From Amoebophrya sp. A120 (taxonomy: Eukaryota; Sar; Dinophyceae; Syndiniales; Amoebophryaceae): 64,000 nucleotides of DNA. Location of the stretch: assembly GCA_905178155.1 (NCBI GenBank), contig CAJINV010000002.1, forward strand, positions 1,890,922-1,954,921. Reading direction: 5' to 3'. A program made the translations under genes and the position numbers. Below the pieces are notes generated by a model. It did no database searches. It was not told where the DNA came from and was given only the letters and a program-made list of their open reading frames with translations. Of the stretch, positions 1 to 12,922 are shown piece by piece; position 1 is the first letter of the stretch, and every line of letters starts with the position of its first letter.

Positions 1-996
1 CCTTGGTGAGGTACGAATGCTCAGAAAGCCAAGTATCCAATTCGTGAATATCTGTCGACGTCCACGTTGGCAGGCCATGCTGCGAAGACGAAGTGCGTAT
101 CCGATCCGCCATCTTGCTGAAGAGCACACTAGGCCGAGGAACCTGATAGTTCGTTGCTCAAGAAAAAACTTGGAAGAGAAGCGTATAGAGACCACGAACG
201 GTTTGAAATCATGTAGGGTATTATTTTATCTTTATACTCCTCGGTATCGTTATTCGTCGAAAAAAAAAGTCGCTAATACTACTGCTTGTCCGTAACCAGA
301 GAGAAATAGAGCCTGCATAGGGGTTTGTCGTGATCGAAAATAGAATCATCGCGGCTACTTAGCATGCAGCTAAGCTTCCGGAGCATGTTCGCTTTGAAAT
401 GGATTTGCTTCTGCGCAGGTTGCATGGGATCGTCAGAGATCATTCCTCTCGTGGTGTTTGGATCGATAGTAAACCCAAGAATTTGATCGATTTCTCTATG
501 ATTTTTTCGGGAACCTTTTCACTGTTTGTACTTGAACTTGTGCTCCGGGAGTGAACAGTGGTTTGCTTTTGGAATGTGGATGAAACGACTAATGCCATCC
601 TACCAACGCATCTCTACGAATGATGTCAACGTGCGAAAGAGCGCCTCAGACCAAGCTGAAGGTGGCGCGCAAAATTTCTACTAGATGAGGCACATCAGTC
701 ATCTTCTCGCATCTTTTGCATTTCGCGGAAATCTTCTACATTTATGTTTTTTTTGCAGTGAAAGCAGACAAAAGAACTATTTTGGGCTGATCATGATTGA
801 GATGATGAGAAACTTACCTTGTATAAGCGCTTATGTTGCGGAGATCGTCAGGCTGCAACGGGTGTTTTTGAAGTGTCAAACGCTAACATCTAGGAACTGT
901 ATTCTTTTGTTACATGGCTAATCAGGACCATCCTGTTCCTGTGGGCATTTCGCAAACACAACACACAGAGTTCTTCATTCCTCCTTGATAGATCAT
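1..996. other. Left-edge stretch without a supported gene
   Basis: Only short open frames with no recognisable motif are present. The stretch lies downstream of the RING-H2 gene that ends at 997, so part of it is probably that gene's 3' flank. I see no introner ends here. Confidence 0.5.
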
Positions 997-3900
997 TCAT
1001 TCTTCTAGAACATACTCCTTAATTTCCTTCGACGATCCGCCCAGTTTCGCAGTCGCAAGGCTGTTCTGAATCTCTCCTGCCCCACCAGTTGAAGCAGCTG
1101 CTGCGCCACTGGTTATTTTTCTCGTGGTTGATTCTCCTTTTGATCCTGAGGAAGAAGATGCAGCTGCAGCAGCCGCAGTACTAGAACTGCTTTTTCTCCG
1201 TCCACGCAGGGTTGACGTGGATGCACCTCCTCCGGACGGTGCGCTTGTCGAGCTGCTAGAAGAACTACTTGACGACATAAACGGCATCGTCGACATCGGT
1301 GGCGTGGTTGTCGGCCCCGAGGGTAAGGAACGCCCCATACTGTACGGCTGCGAGTCTTCTTCATCGTCATCATCCCTTCTCGGTTTCTGCCCCGGATACC
1401 TCCGTAATCCCACGTCCATGGGGCTCTCAAACGCCCGCATACAGCCGATGTAGATGGACTGCACTTGGGCGGCTTTTTGGGCGATTGTTAGGTGTTTTTC
1501 TGGTGGTGCTCCTGCGGTAGAGGACGAGGAGGAAGTAGAAGACCCCGAGCTGCTTGCAGTTGTGGTCTTCGATGGAAGAATAGACGTCGACGCTGCGGCA
1601 GATGTTGGGGGAGTTTGTCCACCTTGGGTAGAGCCAGATGAGGAACTAGAAGCAGACTGATGTTCATTTCCTGCAGCATCTGTTGTCCTACCAGCAGTCT
1701 TAGGCAGCTCTTCGCCACTTGCTGGAAACAAACTCAAAGCGTCGACCAGCCGATTTCTCACCACTTCTCCTGGTTGGGCCCCGCGTGACGATCCACCAGC
1801 ACCTTGAGATGAAAATGTGTCATCGCATTCCGGGATGGCGCCGAGTGCTGTCGCAAAGTCTATTCCGCTGCGATTTTGATAGCCTGATGAGGAGGAGCTA
1901 CTTCTAGAGGAAGAAGATGTTGAAAAGCTGCTACAATTCGGATGCTGTGGTAACACGCCAGATGACGAGGACGAGCTACTGCTACTACTACTTCCACTGC
2001 TCCCTCCCCCCAGCATCATTTGCTGTGCCGGCGCTTGAGCTTGTTCCGCTTGCTGGTGTTCGTACTCCGCGAATCCAAAAACTGTATCAGAATTCACAGA
2101 GCCGGCGGATGTGCCAGTTCTACCCGCTATTTTCCCTTGTTCAGCTGCAGTTTTTGCTTCTCTACTGACCAAAAACTTCTTCTCCAACGTGTTCACCATC
2201 TCTGGCGGTAAGAAATGCCTCCGGGTCCGGTACATCCCGGAATTCAACTCCTGGTGGAAAATCTCCTTGAAAAATTTTTCGTCGTCTAACCTGTGATTCT
2301 TCACATGCTCTTCCAGCGTGTTATACGCTTCTTCCACCGTCACCGGGCGCATGAATTTTATCCCATTGTAGTGATGGGAGGAGTTTTTCTCAATGTCGTG
2401 TTCTTGTACCTCCTTCCACAGAAACTGTTCGCTCCCCCGGTTCCATTTCGCAAGGGAGTAGAGCATGTCGTGCCCCATATCCTGAGGAAAAACGTCCTCA
2501 CACCAGAGCCAAGATAGGAAATCTGCTAGACAAATCAACTAGCTTGCGTTATTTGGCATGACAAGTTTGTCGTCGTAGTGTAATCCTGTTTGGCTAGTTC
2601 AGAAGCATCACAGATCTAGCATAGCATGCTGATCCTAGCATCACAAATTCCAAAACACGAATAGGAATAGAAAATGCTTCTCATAGAGCTCCACATGAGA
2701 AACTTTCTTGGCATGCAGAATCGCATGAGAAACTTTATGGGGTGGGGATGTTTTTACATGGGATACCCCACTTCAAATTCGTCCCCGAAAAAGTGCTGGA
2801 CACACTGTTCCCGGTTCATCTGCGCGTCGTTTTGCGCCATGTTGCAGCACATGCAGCACCCCAGCACGCAGAGACTAGCGCATTCCTTGTTCAGGTGTGA
2901 CAATGGAAGAGGTTCTTTTGGCTGTGACAATTTCATGCCTGGATTAGAATCATGATTATCATGTACTTACAGCCTCGTAGAAGTACAGGTGGAACATCAT
3001 CATCAAAGCAACTGATCTGATCTGCTGCCCAGGCGGAAGAACATGTTCAGAGCCATCCCATCTCGCATGCACTGTCTGAAGTAAGTTGTTGTCACAGCCT
3101 CGAGCAGCATTGCCTTTGCCATCGTCACAGCTAAAAAGCGCACATTTCATATCACGCAGATCCGGGGCTCCACGCACATGATGTATTATCAACTGCAAAC
3201 ATGTTTGGGTCTGAAAGGATGCGAGCTTTGTCGTGCTTGTGGTGCATTACGGAAGAGTTTGTTATGCGTGTCCAAGAAGAGACCCTGTTGCTTGTCATGC
3301 AAAGACGCAGTTTGTCATGCGAAAACCGCAACACTAAGCCGCGCAAGTATTTCTCATACTTGGCTGTGCATTACAGAGCATTCACTATTCGCAGCCCAGC
3401 ATTACAAGTTTCTGTTTCCAGACCCAGACATATTTCTTGCAGTTGATATGTATTGACAACAGTCAATCGTCCTGTCCAACAAGAACTGCGGCGTACTGCT
3501 CAAACAGGTGAAACACTCTTCACTGTTTTGCGGCTATGCATTGCAAAAGTATCGCACTACGTAGAAATCGCATGACAAATTTTTCCACAAGGAAAACTTC
3601 AGTTTGTAATGCTGATTCAGGTATAAAGATGAGACTTGTCTTCATGCACCGTTGCAACCACTCAGTGTAGTACGATACTTTTGCATTAGATAGCGGCACT
3701 TCCTCCCGAATTTGCTGTATGTCCCGCCGCCACTCCTGCACGCGGGACTCCATTGCCTCCCGCCAGGTTTGTTGCCGGCGTGGTTCTAAATACCGGAACC
3801 GGTCGTAGGCGTTGTTCATACGCTGCTGTCCCGGGGTATGGCGTTCTCAACTGTTACATTCTGAGCTGTAACATGGATTCGTGATGCAAGAATGGGAAAA

Positions 3901-6193
3901 GTGAAAGGGGGGAAGTTGCACCCGTAGCATTACAAATTCCGAACAGATTTAGGTGGTGTTTAGCCCTTCGGGAATTTGTGATGCAAAGTCGCTTCATCGT
4001 GTGGATGATGATGGTGCTTTGGCATGACAAAGTCATGTAAAAACAGTTGAGAATGTAACGTTTGAGAACCCCATACGGGGGATTTTCCGCATCATCCAGC
4101 CGTCCCCACTCGCGGTGGAGAGGCGGTGCGTTCGGCGGTCTTGGGGTGTCGGTAGTTTCTGGATTGTCTCTGCTGCTGCCATCTTCACCGGAAGTCGTGG
4201 TACCCCCGACGCCAGTTCTACTAACCCTGGTCCCCGGTTCCACTCTCCGCAGTGGTCTTCTCCCCAGCGCTAATGTCGGGAGTTGCGGGTTTTCGTAGTT
4301 GACCCCGTTCGTGTTCTGTGCTGCGTCGGCATCTTCGGCGTCCACCTGATCATCCCGCATGGCGAGTAAATCATTGATGAAGCTCGGCGCTAATGTCGCA
4401 CGACACACCGGGCACCGGTTTGCATTTGTGCCGACGCGGACCCATCGGCGGAGGCATTGCCAGTGGAGCGTCGCGTGGCCGCATCCGAGAATTACGATCT
4501 TCGATGCGTCATCCTCCGCGGAGAGGCAAATTGCACAGGGCGTCGGCTCTGATTTGACCGTACTTGAGGACTGCTGGAGTTCTGCTGCCTCTGCGGTTTC
4601 TCGGGAGGCTGGAGAGGAAGCTGCCGCGCCTCCAGCTCCTCTGGCAGTGCCTTCAATAGCCGCGTAGATCATCGCAGCAGTGGAGTCACAGGAGAGGGCG
4701 GAAGGGGAAAATCCATCGACTTCCTGGATGCTGTAGGACCCTGTACCTGTTCTGGTTCTTTCAGTTTCCTCTCGGGTCGTGGTTTCCTCGCGCTCATCAC
4801 TACTAGAAGAGCCCTCGTTATCCTCTTCTAACTGCCCTGATAAAGTTTGCGATTCTTCCTCATCTTCTGAGGACACGACGTTGCTGATGTGATGCAAGGC
4901 AGCACTCGTGCCTGTGCTTACCGTGCTCGCACTTTGGATTCTCGGTCTAGCACCAGAAGTGGACGAACTGCTGGCCACCGTCCCGCCTGTCGCAGTGCTC
5001 GCCATCGATAATAATCTGTCCCGAAACGCCGCTCTCCTGCTCCGTCTTGCGGGAAGGGGGCAGTTACTTGTTGCGGCGGAGCTGGAGGTTGCACCCGTGT
5101 TCACAGACCTGACGGGCAAAAAAGCAGCACTACTAGACGCACTCGTTCTCACCGAGCCTTCACTTCGAAGATTAGCAGGTAGAAGACCATCTTGCGAGGA
5201 AGCTAGCTGCTCATTGTGGTCATCCTCACCATCTTCGTCCTCCTGCCCCGCCCGACTATGCGGCGTTCTGTCACCCCCGCCCTGTTGCAACAGCGAGTGC
5301 AATGGTGTTGGGCTCGGGATTTCCTCGTCCAGGGTCGCAGGGGAAATGTTTTGTCTATCCGCGAAATCATGCCTCATGGTGGAGGACCCATCCACGTCAT
5401 CGTTATATTCCCCTCCCCTCAAAACACTATCCGGCAAATCAAACCTGACCGTGTGATGTCTTCTGTGCGCAGCGCTGTTCCCGCCAGCACTCGCTGTGTC
5501 GGATGGCTGGCTGTTTTGGGCGATGATTTGGGGTGGCTGACTCCTTGGCCTTGGTGTCAACAGCCGCCACGGAACGACGCCACCAACTGATGCTGTGCTG
5601 GAAGAAAGGGTGAATGCGGAGCCGCTGGACTGCGTCAGGGGGTTTGGATTTTGCGATTGCGGTTGTCCTTGTCTGCTTCGGGTCAACCCAAGATTGAGGC
5701 CCCCTACTTGTTGCGACGTCGACCCGGCATGATTTACCATCGGTGGAGGTCCACCTGCTCCTGCAGCACCGCTCTGCCCCCCTGCTTGTGGGTTTGTTCC
5801 ACCCCCGCTGTAACTCGAACTGGCAGAGGTGTACACGGAAGTTGCAATCGTATGCAGACTATTGTCCGTTTCAATGCTCGTGCGGCTGTGCTGCTGAAAA
5901 AACCGTGGCGTTTCCGCATTGTTCGCCTGTGTGTGCCGTGCGAGTGGCGCCCGGTCGACGGACGTTGGATGTCTGGTAGAACGTCTTGCGACCACGGCGG
6001 GGATGAGACGGGCATCTGGTTGTTGTGTCGCTTGCGATTGGTCGATCGCCGCATCTGCTGGCGCACCGCCTTCCGATGGTTGTCCCGCTTTTAGGCCTGA
6101 GCTGCGGTCAAAGCACAGAAACAATGTGAGAAGGCCGCGAAAGAACAAAGCAAGCGTGAAACGAGACAACAGAGTACTGTGAGACGACAACAT
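997..6193 (-). CDS. Secretory-pathway RING-H2 protein, Ser-rich C-terminus
   Basis: This is a multi-exon gene of roughly 1,370 codons. The start at 6193 opens with a hydrophobic stretch (SRFTLALFFRGLLTLFLCF) that reads as a signal peptide or anchor. A Ser/Thr/Gln-rich region leads to a RING-H2 finger near residues 540-590, with the order CAIC, CGHATLHWQC, CPVC; such fingers bind two zinc ions and recruit E2 enzymes, so a ubiquitin-ligase role is likely. After the finger come a charged helix, a Cys-rich patch (CVLGCCMCC) and a poly-Ser tail. Four introners (3837-4075, 3535-3692, 3187-3448, 2478-2765) interrupt it, and each is removed in frame with one 5-bp repeat. Two further GT-AG introns, about 3076-3155 and 2922-2970, are my best guess. 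The RING assignment is firm; the exact splice plan around 2.9-3.2 kb and the substrate are not known. Confidence 0.72.
2478..2765 (-). mobile_element. Introner, family D
   Basis: Ends TATCC...GGATA with the ACGTTTTTAC-type inverted repeat. The flanking repeat is CCCCA on both sides. Removing the element and one repeat joins the FEVG and HDMLYS codons in frame. Confidence 0.85.
3187..3448 (-). mobile_element. Introner, family B
   Basis: Inverted ends TATCAACTGCAA / TTGCAGTTGATA with the GTCTGGGTCTGGAA-type stem. Flanked by TGTAT on both sides. Removal keeps the frame across CCQYIMC of the RING-H2 gene. Confidence 0.85.
3535..3692 (-). mobile_element. Introner, family A
   Basis: Ends TATGCATTGCAAAAGTATCG and its complement. 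Flanked by GCGGC on both sides. Removal joins EEVP to QNSEEC in frame. Confidence 0.87.
3837..4075 (-). mobile_element. Introner, family C
   Basis: Ends TATGGCGTTCTCAACTGTTA and GAATGTAACGTTTGAGAAC...CATA. Flanked by CGGGG on both sides. Removal joins NPP to GQQRMNN in frame. Confidence 0.87.
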
Positions 6194-6695
6194 GTTTTCT
6201 TTCCTATAGTCGATCTTCAGCAGCAGCTTCCTTCGTGCGGTGGCCTTGCATGGCTGCTTCTACAGCTCTTCTACTTGTCTTTTTTTTTTTCACTAGCACA
6301 TTCAGCTGTCAGAACTCGTCCCTCAGTGACACTCCGCCAGGAAGGATGAACATGATCAGACTCGCAAAGAAAAAACGCTTTTCTGTTTCCGGGTAAAGAC
6401 GTGGAGTTCTTCCACTTGTTTTCGTTCTTGGAAAGAAAAAACGCACATGCTGCAGCAAGTGTTTGTTGCAAACTTAGAATGTTGACACAGGTGGGCGGTT
6501 GTTTTTTCTTTTTTCTTGTTTCTGCTATTGGAGTACAACAATCCTACACGAAGGGAGTTTCATACAGAAAGTTTCGTAATTGAGGAAAAATCGTACACAC
6601 GCAAACTGTAAAGAAAAGCTAGGCATTGGCATGGTTAGCGTAACAATCTTGGAATAAAGACGGTTCATCTGGTGGATCATTTCGAGTTTTTCAAG
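6194..6695. other. Intergenic, RING-H2 gene to RAP-like gene
   Basis: About 500 bp between the start of one minus-strand gene and the stop of the next. It is AT-rich with short poly-T tracts and holds no supported gene. It should contain the promoter or trans-splice acceptor of the RING-H2 gene, which I cannot pinpoint. Confidence 0.55.
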
Positions 6696-9600
6696 CTAAA
6701 GAGCTCCACTACTACTACCCGCTCCCGTGGACGAAGGCTGCACTGCGAAAGCTTCCGACAAGGGCAAAACCAAATCCAACGGCCCGGTATCCACAATTTC
6801 CTTCGTTTCCACCAATTCCAACACCAGTCGATTGCTGCAATGCGGGATTTTGCTAGCGCCAAATTCGGTAAAAGCACCACTCGTGCCTTCCGACGCTGCG
6901 CTGATTCTTGTGAGTCTCGTCATTCCGCTTTCCCTTCCGGTCTCTTGCGTATTTGTCGAGTGGAGAGTACTAGCGGTGCTTCTCCGCTTCACCGGACGAT
7001 GCTGTGAGGATGATCGTCTGTCCGGATCATGTTCTTCGTCACTCGAACTCGTTTCTTGCACGACCTCGTTCTGAACATCCATGATCCCCCGATGCCGCTT
7101 TTTGTACAACGCCCGAACGCTCCGGCGCTCCTTCTCCTCCGATTCCCGCTTCTTTTTCTGCTCAGCGGTGGTCTTCACGATGGATTTTTCCAGACTCTGC
7201 AGCGCCAGTTCCGCGTCGAGAGTCCAGATTTGCTTCTTGGCGGGTTGCATCAGATTTGATCCTAAAGTAGTACTAGAATCTACTTGTTTGCTCAACCTGT
7301 CCGACAAAGTCAGCTCCCGCTCCGTCTCCTTCACCACCGCTCGGTGGTAATTTGCAAACCGGTTGGAGATCAGCAACACCGTCTGATCCACTTCAAACCT
7401 TCGCCTGATTAGCTCACCCCTTGGGATGATGTACGTGGGTTTCGTCTTGACCTTCGATCTTTTTTCTTCTTGCTCCAAAGCTTCTATCTGCAGCATGTCT
7501 TCCTCCAGACTGCTCGCACTGCCACCTCTAGGTACCTTTTTCACCTTGTTCGCCAATCCTCCGACACGCTTCGCAACTGTGGCCAATGTAGAAGTGCTAG
7601 CGCTTGCGGAGCTGCCGTGTGTTTTCTCGTTAAGGGCTTTCCGACCACCTGCGGCGGAGTAGAATAGGTCCAAGTCGATGGAGGCACTCCTTGCGACGCT
7701 GCGGGGCTGATTCGCCGGAGGTGCGACCGCATTTTCATCTACTGCTTGCAGATCCAACACTGCGTCGTCATGACGACAAGTTCTTTTGCAGGTTTGGTGT
7801 GGCTTCGTGAACACACGAAAATCATCACTGATACACTGTCAGAAGGCTGCTGGTTCCAAGAAGTAGGACACTGTAGCCCTAAACAGCCCCGGGGGCTCGG
7901 TGCGGCTAGCACATGGTAGAGAATTGTTCATTTGAAACAGCAGGCACAGTTCGTGGGAACTGTCAAGTACTTACTTACAGCTCGATCCAGGTCGCTAGGT
8001 GTGGTTTGATAAGAAACGCAGAGCAATTCGATGCGCCGCGATTTGAGTATTCATGTACCATCTGCAATGTCCCTATTTTTTCACAGATCATTCTTGACGT
8101 CGCACGCCACTCTAGTTTACAAAGCACCGCAGCTTTTGATTCAGAATCTCCGCAACTAGGGTACCAGCACCTCGGTCGTCCTCAGCATCACCGCGCCCGC
8201 TTGGCAAGAATTCAGGCAAGAACAGATTCACAACTTTCACTCCGTGCTTCGATAGAATTTCCTCCAGAAAAGCCTGCCGCCCGTCGGAGTCAAGAAGCAG
8301 ATTTACTTGCTCATTGAATGCCGTGCTGTGACTGTGAGGGTTGTTCTGCATGACAGATTCCCCGTCTAGCTGCGAGCTGCTATGCGTTTTCCGGATGAAA
8401 GACCCTCCGGTTTGCACGTTGCTGGTGAGAAGGAAAACTGCGATTTTTTCCGCATTTTGTCTTTCGGCATCTTCACCTTCGCCAGTACTCGCTGTCTTCT
8501 CAGGTTGTACTAGTTCCAAAACCCAGTCGCAGTACACACCGTGCAAAAGTTCGTTTCGCGACATCTTGACCGCTGACAACATTCTCGTTGGACTGGCTCC
8601 TTCAGGCTCAAGTTTATTTTGGAAGTAGTCGCTAACCTTCTTCCGGATCTCGGCTTCGAAAGAGGTTGATGTTGGGGTAGTGGCATCTGCTTTGTCGTCG
8701 GGTCCCTGCTGCTCTCCGATGGAACTAACAGTCGGTCGTCCTGTTTGCGTGGTTCAAGATCACTAAAGGGCATGCCACTGAGACTCATGTAGGCCGACAT
8801 TTTGATTTTGAAGATCATCATGCGGGTACGAATGTTGACACCGTGAACCTGAGGCCATAAAATGGAAAATTCTTGCACCAATCAAGAACCATCTAGTAGG
8901 TGTTTTGTCGTACCTGATGCCACCTGCTCCTGTGCAACATCCAACATCGCCGCTTCTTGTTCCAGCTCCACCGAAACCCCTCCTTCTTCTAAAGACAACG
9001 GGCAACCAACGATCATGTTGTTCGCATTTTGAGCGAAGTTCTGTTGTCGTCCCCCAACAGAAAAACCGCCAGCACAAGTATTGCACTCCTGCCCAAGATG
9101 TAGTTCAATCCGTTTCAACCCCTCAGGGGAGAACAGCTCCATCCGCTTTTCTGCATTCTTCTCCACCGTGATGTCGATCATGTGCGCAATCTGGACCAAC
9201 CGCTCTAGGAGTCTTGTGGTATTAACATTACCTGCACCTCCTGCATTCGCGTACGGATCCAGTGCCGCCCTTGTGACCTGCTTTACAAACACACTATCGA
9301 GCATCTTGCAGAGCCTTTTCTGCCTCCACAGAAACTTTGCCCTTTCTTCGCGGAGTAGAGCGTCGCTTGGTTCTTGATAAGACGTTTGGTTGAAATCTTG
9401 TTCAACATCTTGTTCCCCACTGGCATAATTAAGACCGTTCTGTTGCAGCTGCACCAGCCGCTTCCGAATCTCCTCTTCTTCTGGCACTTCTAACCACCCC
9501 GCGGAGACGAACGCGTGACAACACTGCACCAAAGCAGTGTACCCGACTTGCGATAGAAGTTGCTGCTCGGGTCCACCACCTGAGGACGTCGGAGGTCCAT

Positions 9601-12600
9601 TTGGATTATTCGTACCAACCCGGCCTCGTTTGGAGTAGAAGTTTTTCCGCAACAAGTTCAATCCCTCAACCTTCTCCTCCACAAAATCAAACGCGAACTC
9701 GAAGAGCGGTTTATTCGGGTGGTACTTCATCAAACTATACGCCCACAACACCGGCGACAGATGCTCCAATTCCGTGAACAGTTGCCGTTCTTGGAGCAGT
9801 ATGCAGTGCAACAGTATCGCGCTCGTAGTAGTCGCAGTCATGCATTACAAATCTCGTTCTCATGGTAAATCAGCATGAGAAATTCTAATTTCTCATGCTG
9901 AGGACATTTGTCATGCGATTTGTACAAGTACGATACTTTTGCAATGCATAAGCAGCATGAAGCTGATCGAATCGTACGCCGTCTTGTCGAAGAACTTCAT
10001 CCGGGCTAGGGCGGTGACGAGCGTGCATTGTTGGAAAAAGGATATTATGCATTGCAAAAGACTTTTGCACTCGTATAAATGCATTACAAATTTCCTCAGC
10101 ATTAGAAATAAAATTTGTAATGCTGATTTACTTTAACAAAAGGATTTGTAATGCATGATTGCAATACGAGTACGATACTTTTGCACAGGATAGAGATGCG
10201 GTCCAGCATGTACTTGTCTTGGATGACGGGCAGGAGCTGCTGGAGCCAGGATTTCGAGAGGTAGTCGTCGGATGAGGAGGTCATGTTGCTCAAACTTCCA
10301 ACATCTTCGACTGCAGAGGCTGTACTATCACAATTACTGCTGTTTATCGAAATTCTCGACAAAGAGTTCGTGACCGACTGCCATAATGACACGTTCGGGC
10401 TGTACTTCATTTCCGGCATGCGTTCGGCGAGGATGTTTGTGAGGAAGTGCAGGTTTTGCAGGTAGGAAGAGTCGAAGTGTGGCTCTTGCAGCTGGTAGCT
10501 GGACGACTCCTGCGGCCCTCCTGGTGCTCCTGTCCCTGGCGTTGCATTCTGACTGACAAGAAAAACGTGTTTCCAGGAGGTTAGGGAATCCAAGCCTCTC
10601 ACCAGCTCCACTGTATTATCCAACTCCGGGTCGGTTAAAAGCGTCCAGTCGTTTTGCCTGATGCGGCTGTTGCCAACGTCGTGACTGCTGTGGGAGTCCT
10701 GCTGTTCATTTTCTTGCCTGTGTCGCTGATTTTCTATTTCCCTTTCTCTGACGAACAACATGTGCTTTTCCCGGTAATCGGCCAACTTTCCATTCACCGC
10801 TTTCACATATTCCCCTACCGCCCGGGAATAGCGTTTATCGAAAAACACATCGTGGAGACTGCGGATGGCTTCGGAGAGGGGGAAGGAGGAACCTGTGGGT
10901 GTCGAGCTGGACAAATTTTCTTTTTGAGACGGGGTGCCTGCTCCACTTCCTTCTTCTTCCAGCAACATTTTCTTCCGCAGCAGCGTACAGACATCCCTTT
11001 GCAGCTCCAAGTACAGCATCCCCGAGCCGTAGCCGCAGCTCTTCAAATCCCGGGAGAACCGAAGCGTTAACAGCAAGTCCGGAATTTCCAACTGCAGCAA
11101 GTTCATGCGGATTTTCGGGCACGCCTTGTGGAAAAAGACCTGCCAGTCCTTCGTGAACCGGATTAAACCACGAGCGCTGTCCATAATCTCGTGAACTGTC
11201 ATAGCACTCTCTGCTTGGTCCGCGGCAAAGTGGATAATTCGGTCCACGAAATGCTTGCACCGTAACCCGTGACGCCCAGTCTCCTGAAGGAGGTGAGCGG
11301 TTTCGCTCGGGGAGAGAGGGAAAGAGGAGGAGGCTTTATTGCCTTGCTGCTGCTGGTGAAGATGATTTCCACAGGATTTTTGTACTATTTGTCCCGCTGC
11401 TGGTGCTGGTCCTCTGCGTACAGAAGTGAGAAAGTCAAAAACCTCGCCCGGGTAGAAGGAATGTTTGCCGAAAATCGTGCTGATGTGCAAAAGATCGGTG
11501 AAAACAGAAGAGGTCGCCAGATTATCGGCACAAGGAATACCATCATTCTCCACCCTCTCCCGCCAAAACTGTACCACATGCGGCAGCACCGGAATCGCTT
11601 CGCGCAACAGCATATCCTGTCCAAAAGTATCGCACTCGTAGTAATTGCAGTCATGCATTACAAATTTTTTTCTTAAGGTAAATCCGCATTACAAATTTTG
11701 CTTCTCATGCTTAGGAAATTTGTAATGCATTTATACGAGCAGTACAATACTTTTGCAATGCTTACAGCATTTCGTGTTTTTCGCTTTTTTCCGCAAACAC
11801 ATCCATATCAAATGTAAAAATGTCTGGGTCTGGAAGGTTGGAACTTGTGATGCTAACTTTGGACTCTGAAAATATCTGTATTGCATGACCAGCAAGAGGA
11901 GTCTAGTTTGTGCTACGCGGAGAGGGCATTTGTCATGCGGAGTAGGCATCAGGAAGCCGTCTAAAAATCTGTGATGCTAGGTCGTGCATGACAGACATCC
12001 TGGGTCATGCAAAATATGCATGACAAACCCGGCAACATTCCAGACCCAGACATTTTTGCACAGGATAATCCATGGTCTCGACGTATTTCCGCAGTTTTGC
12101 ATGGCACAGCTCATTCTTCACGATTTGCAAGGCCTTGATTGCGTACTGGTGCAGCTGCTGGTCTGGGGGGAGGGTCGTCGGAGGTGGTTGTGTTGTGTGT
12201 TGCTGGTGTAGTTCTCCGTCCTCTTGCAACGCTGCTACCTTCCGCAGTAACAGGTGAAAAAAAGCATCGAGTTTTTGCTTCTTCTGTAAGATCAACGCGG
12301 CTTGCTTTTCCTGAGCTTGTCTGCTCGCTAGTGCTTCTTCTTGAGAAGTTTCTTGAGTAGGATTGATTTCCGAGCTGCTACCCGTAGTAGTTTTTGATGT
12401 CGCTCCTACGTCAGCTCCACCCTCCTTTTTCTGCTTCTCCAAACGGTCTTGCTGGGTGAGGTGCCGCAAATAAGCTGCAAACTCGGCGTCCGACTGCCAC
12501 GAGTGGGTCTTTATCTTCTTGTTTTGCGAAGTTGAGCTAGTTGCCGAGAAGGCGTCGGTTGCAGCGCTTTGATTTATTGCACCGGATTGTTGTGTTGCTT

Positions 12601-12922
12601 TTCCTTGTGGTCCCCGTCCACCTGAAAAAGAGCCCTCGGTGTCCAACACTGCGGCCCTGGCTGCAGCGGCACCAGCGGAAAAGGTGCAGAATGATTTCGA
12701 TTTGCTTTTCACCGAAGCTAATATTTGAGGCTGCTGGTCTCCCTCTGCCTCTCGGTGCAAAGAACAGCGCCCTTCCACAAGGGGCCACACAGCTTCTATG
12801 CTGCAGAGGCCAGCCGTAGAGGTAGTACTTCTTGCCGTCAATGCAGCAGGCGCCTTTTCAAGAACAGCACGAGCACGCGGCTGGCCCGCCATGTGCTTCA
12901 TTCTGCAGCGCGAATGCTTCAT
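6696..12922 (-). CDS. Large RAP/FASTK-like protein, probably organellar
   Basis: This is a gene of roughly 1,725 codons. It starts at 12922 (or at the Met at 12892) with an Arg/Ala-rich, acid-poor N-terminus that suits a mitochondrial presequence. The middle is helical with phrases such as LVTALARMKFFD and LSPVLWAYSLMKYHPN, which resemble the helical repeats of FASTK and octotricopeptide RNA-binding proteins. A stretch near 8.2-8.3 kb (LSKHGVKVVNLFLPEF) is weakly RAP-like. The C-terminus is basic and Ser-rich. Four introners (11816-12067, 11613-11764, 10046-10192, 9800-9950) are removed in frame. I also infer GT-AG introns at 8849-8923, 8741-8778, 8062-8120 and 7828-7978; together they give one open frame to the stop. 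If the family call is right it would handle organellar RNA. It could be another helical-repeat protein. Confidence 0.55.
9800..9950 (-). mobile_element. Introner, family A
   Basis: Ends TATGCAGTGCAACAGTATCG and CGATACTTTTGCAATGCATA. Flanked by AGCAG on both sides. Removal joins SFMLL to QERQLF in frame. Confidence 0.86.
10046..10192 (-). mobile_element. Introner, family A
   Basis: Ends TATGCATTGCAAAAG and CTTTTGCACAGGATA. Flanks are GATAT and GAGAT (one mismatch). Removal joins LDRIS to FFQQC in frame. Confidence 0.82.
11613..11764 (-). mobile_element. Introner, family A
   Basis: Ends TATCCTGTCCAAAAGTATCG and a slightly decayed TTTTGCAATGCTTA. Flanked by CAGCA on both sides. Removal joins KHEML to LREAIP in frame. 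Confidence 0.84.
11816..12067 (-). mobile_element. Introner, family B
   Basis: Ends TATCAAATGTAAAAATG and CATTTTTGCACAGGATA, so one end has drifted toward family A. Flanked by ATCCA on both sides. Removal joins VETMD to VFAEKS in frame. Confidence 0.84.

Noticed and set aside
4908-5456. 182-codon plus-strand open frame inside the RING-H2 gene
   Set aside because: It is the complement of a Ser-rich coding exon; the RING-H2 reading is supported by zinc-binding motifs.
9800-12067. Spaced short repeats resembling a CRISPR array
   Set aside because: The repeats are the inverted ends and cores of introners, not direct repeats with unique spacers, and the genome is eukaryotic.
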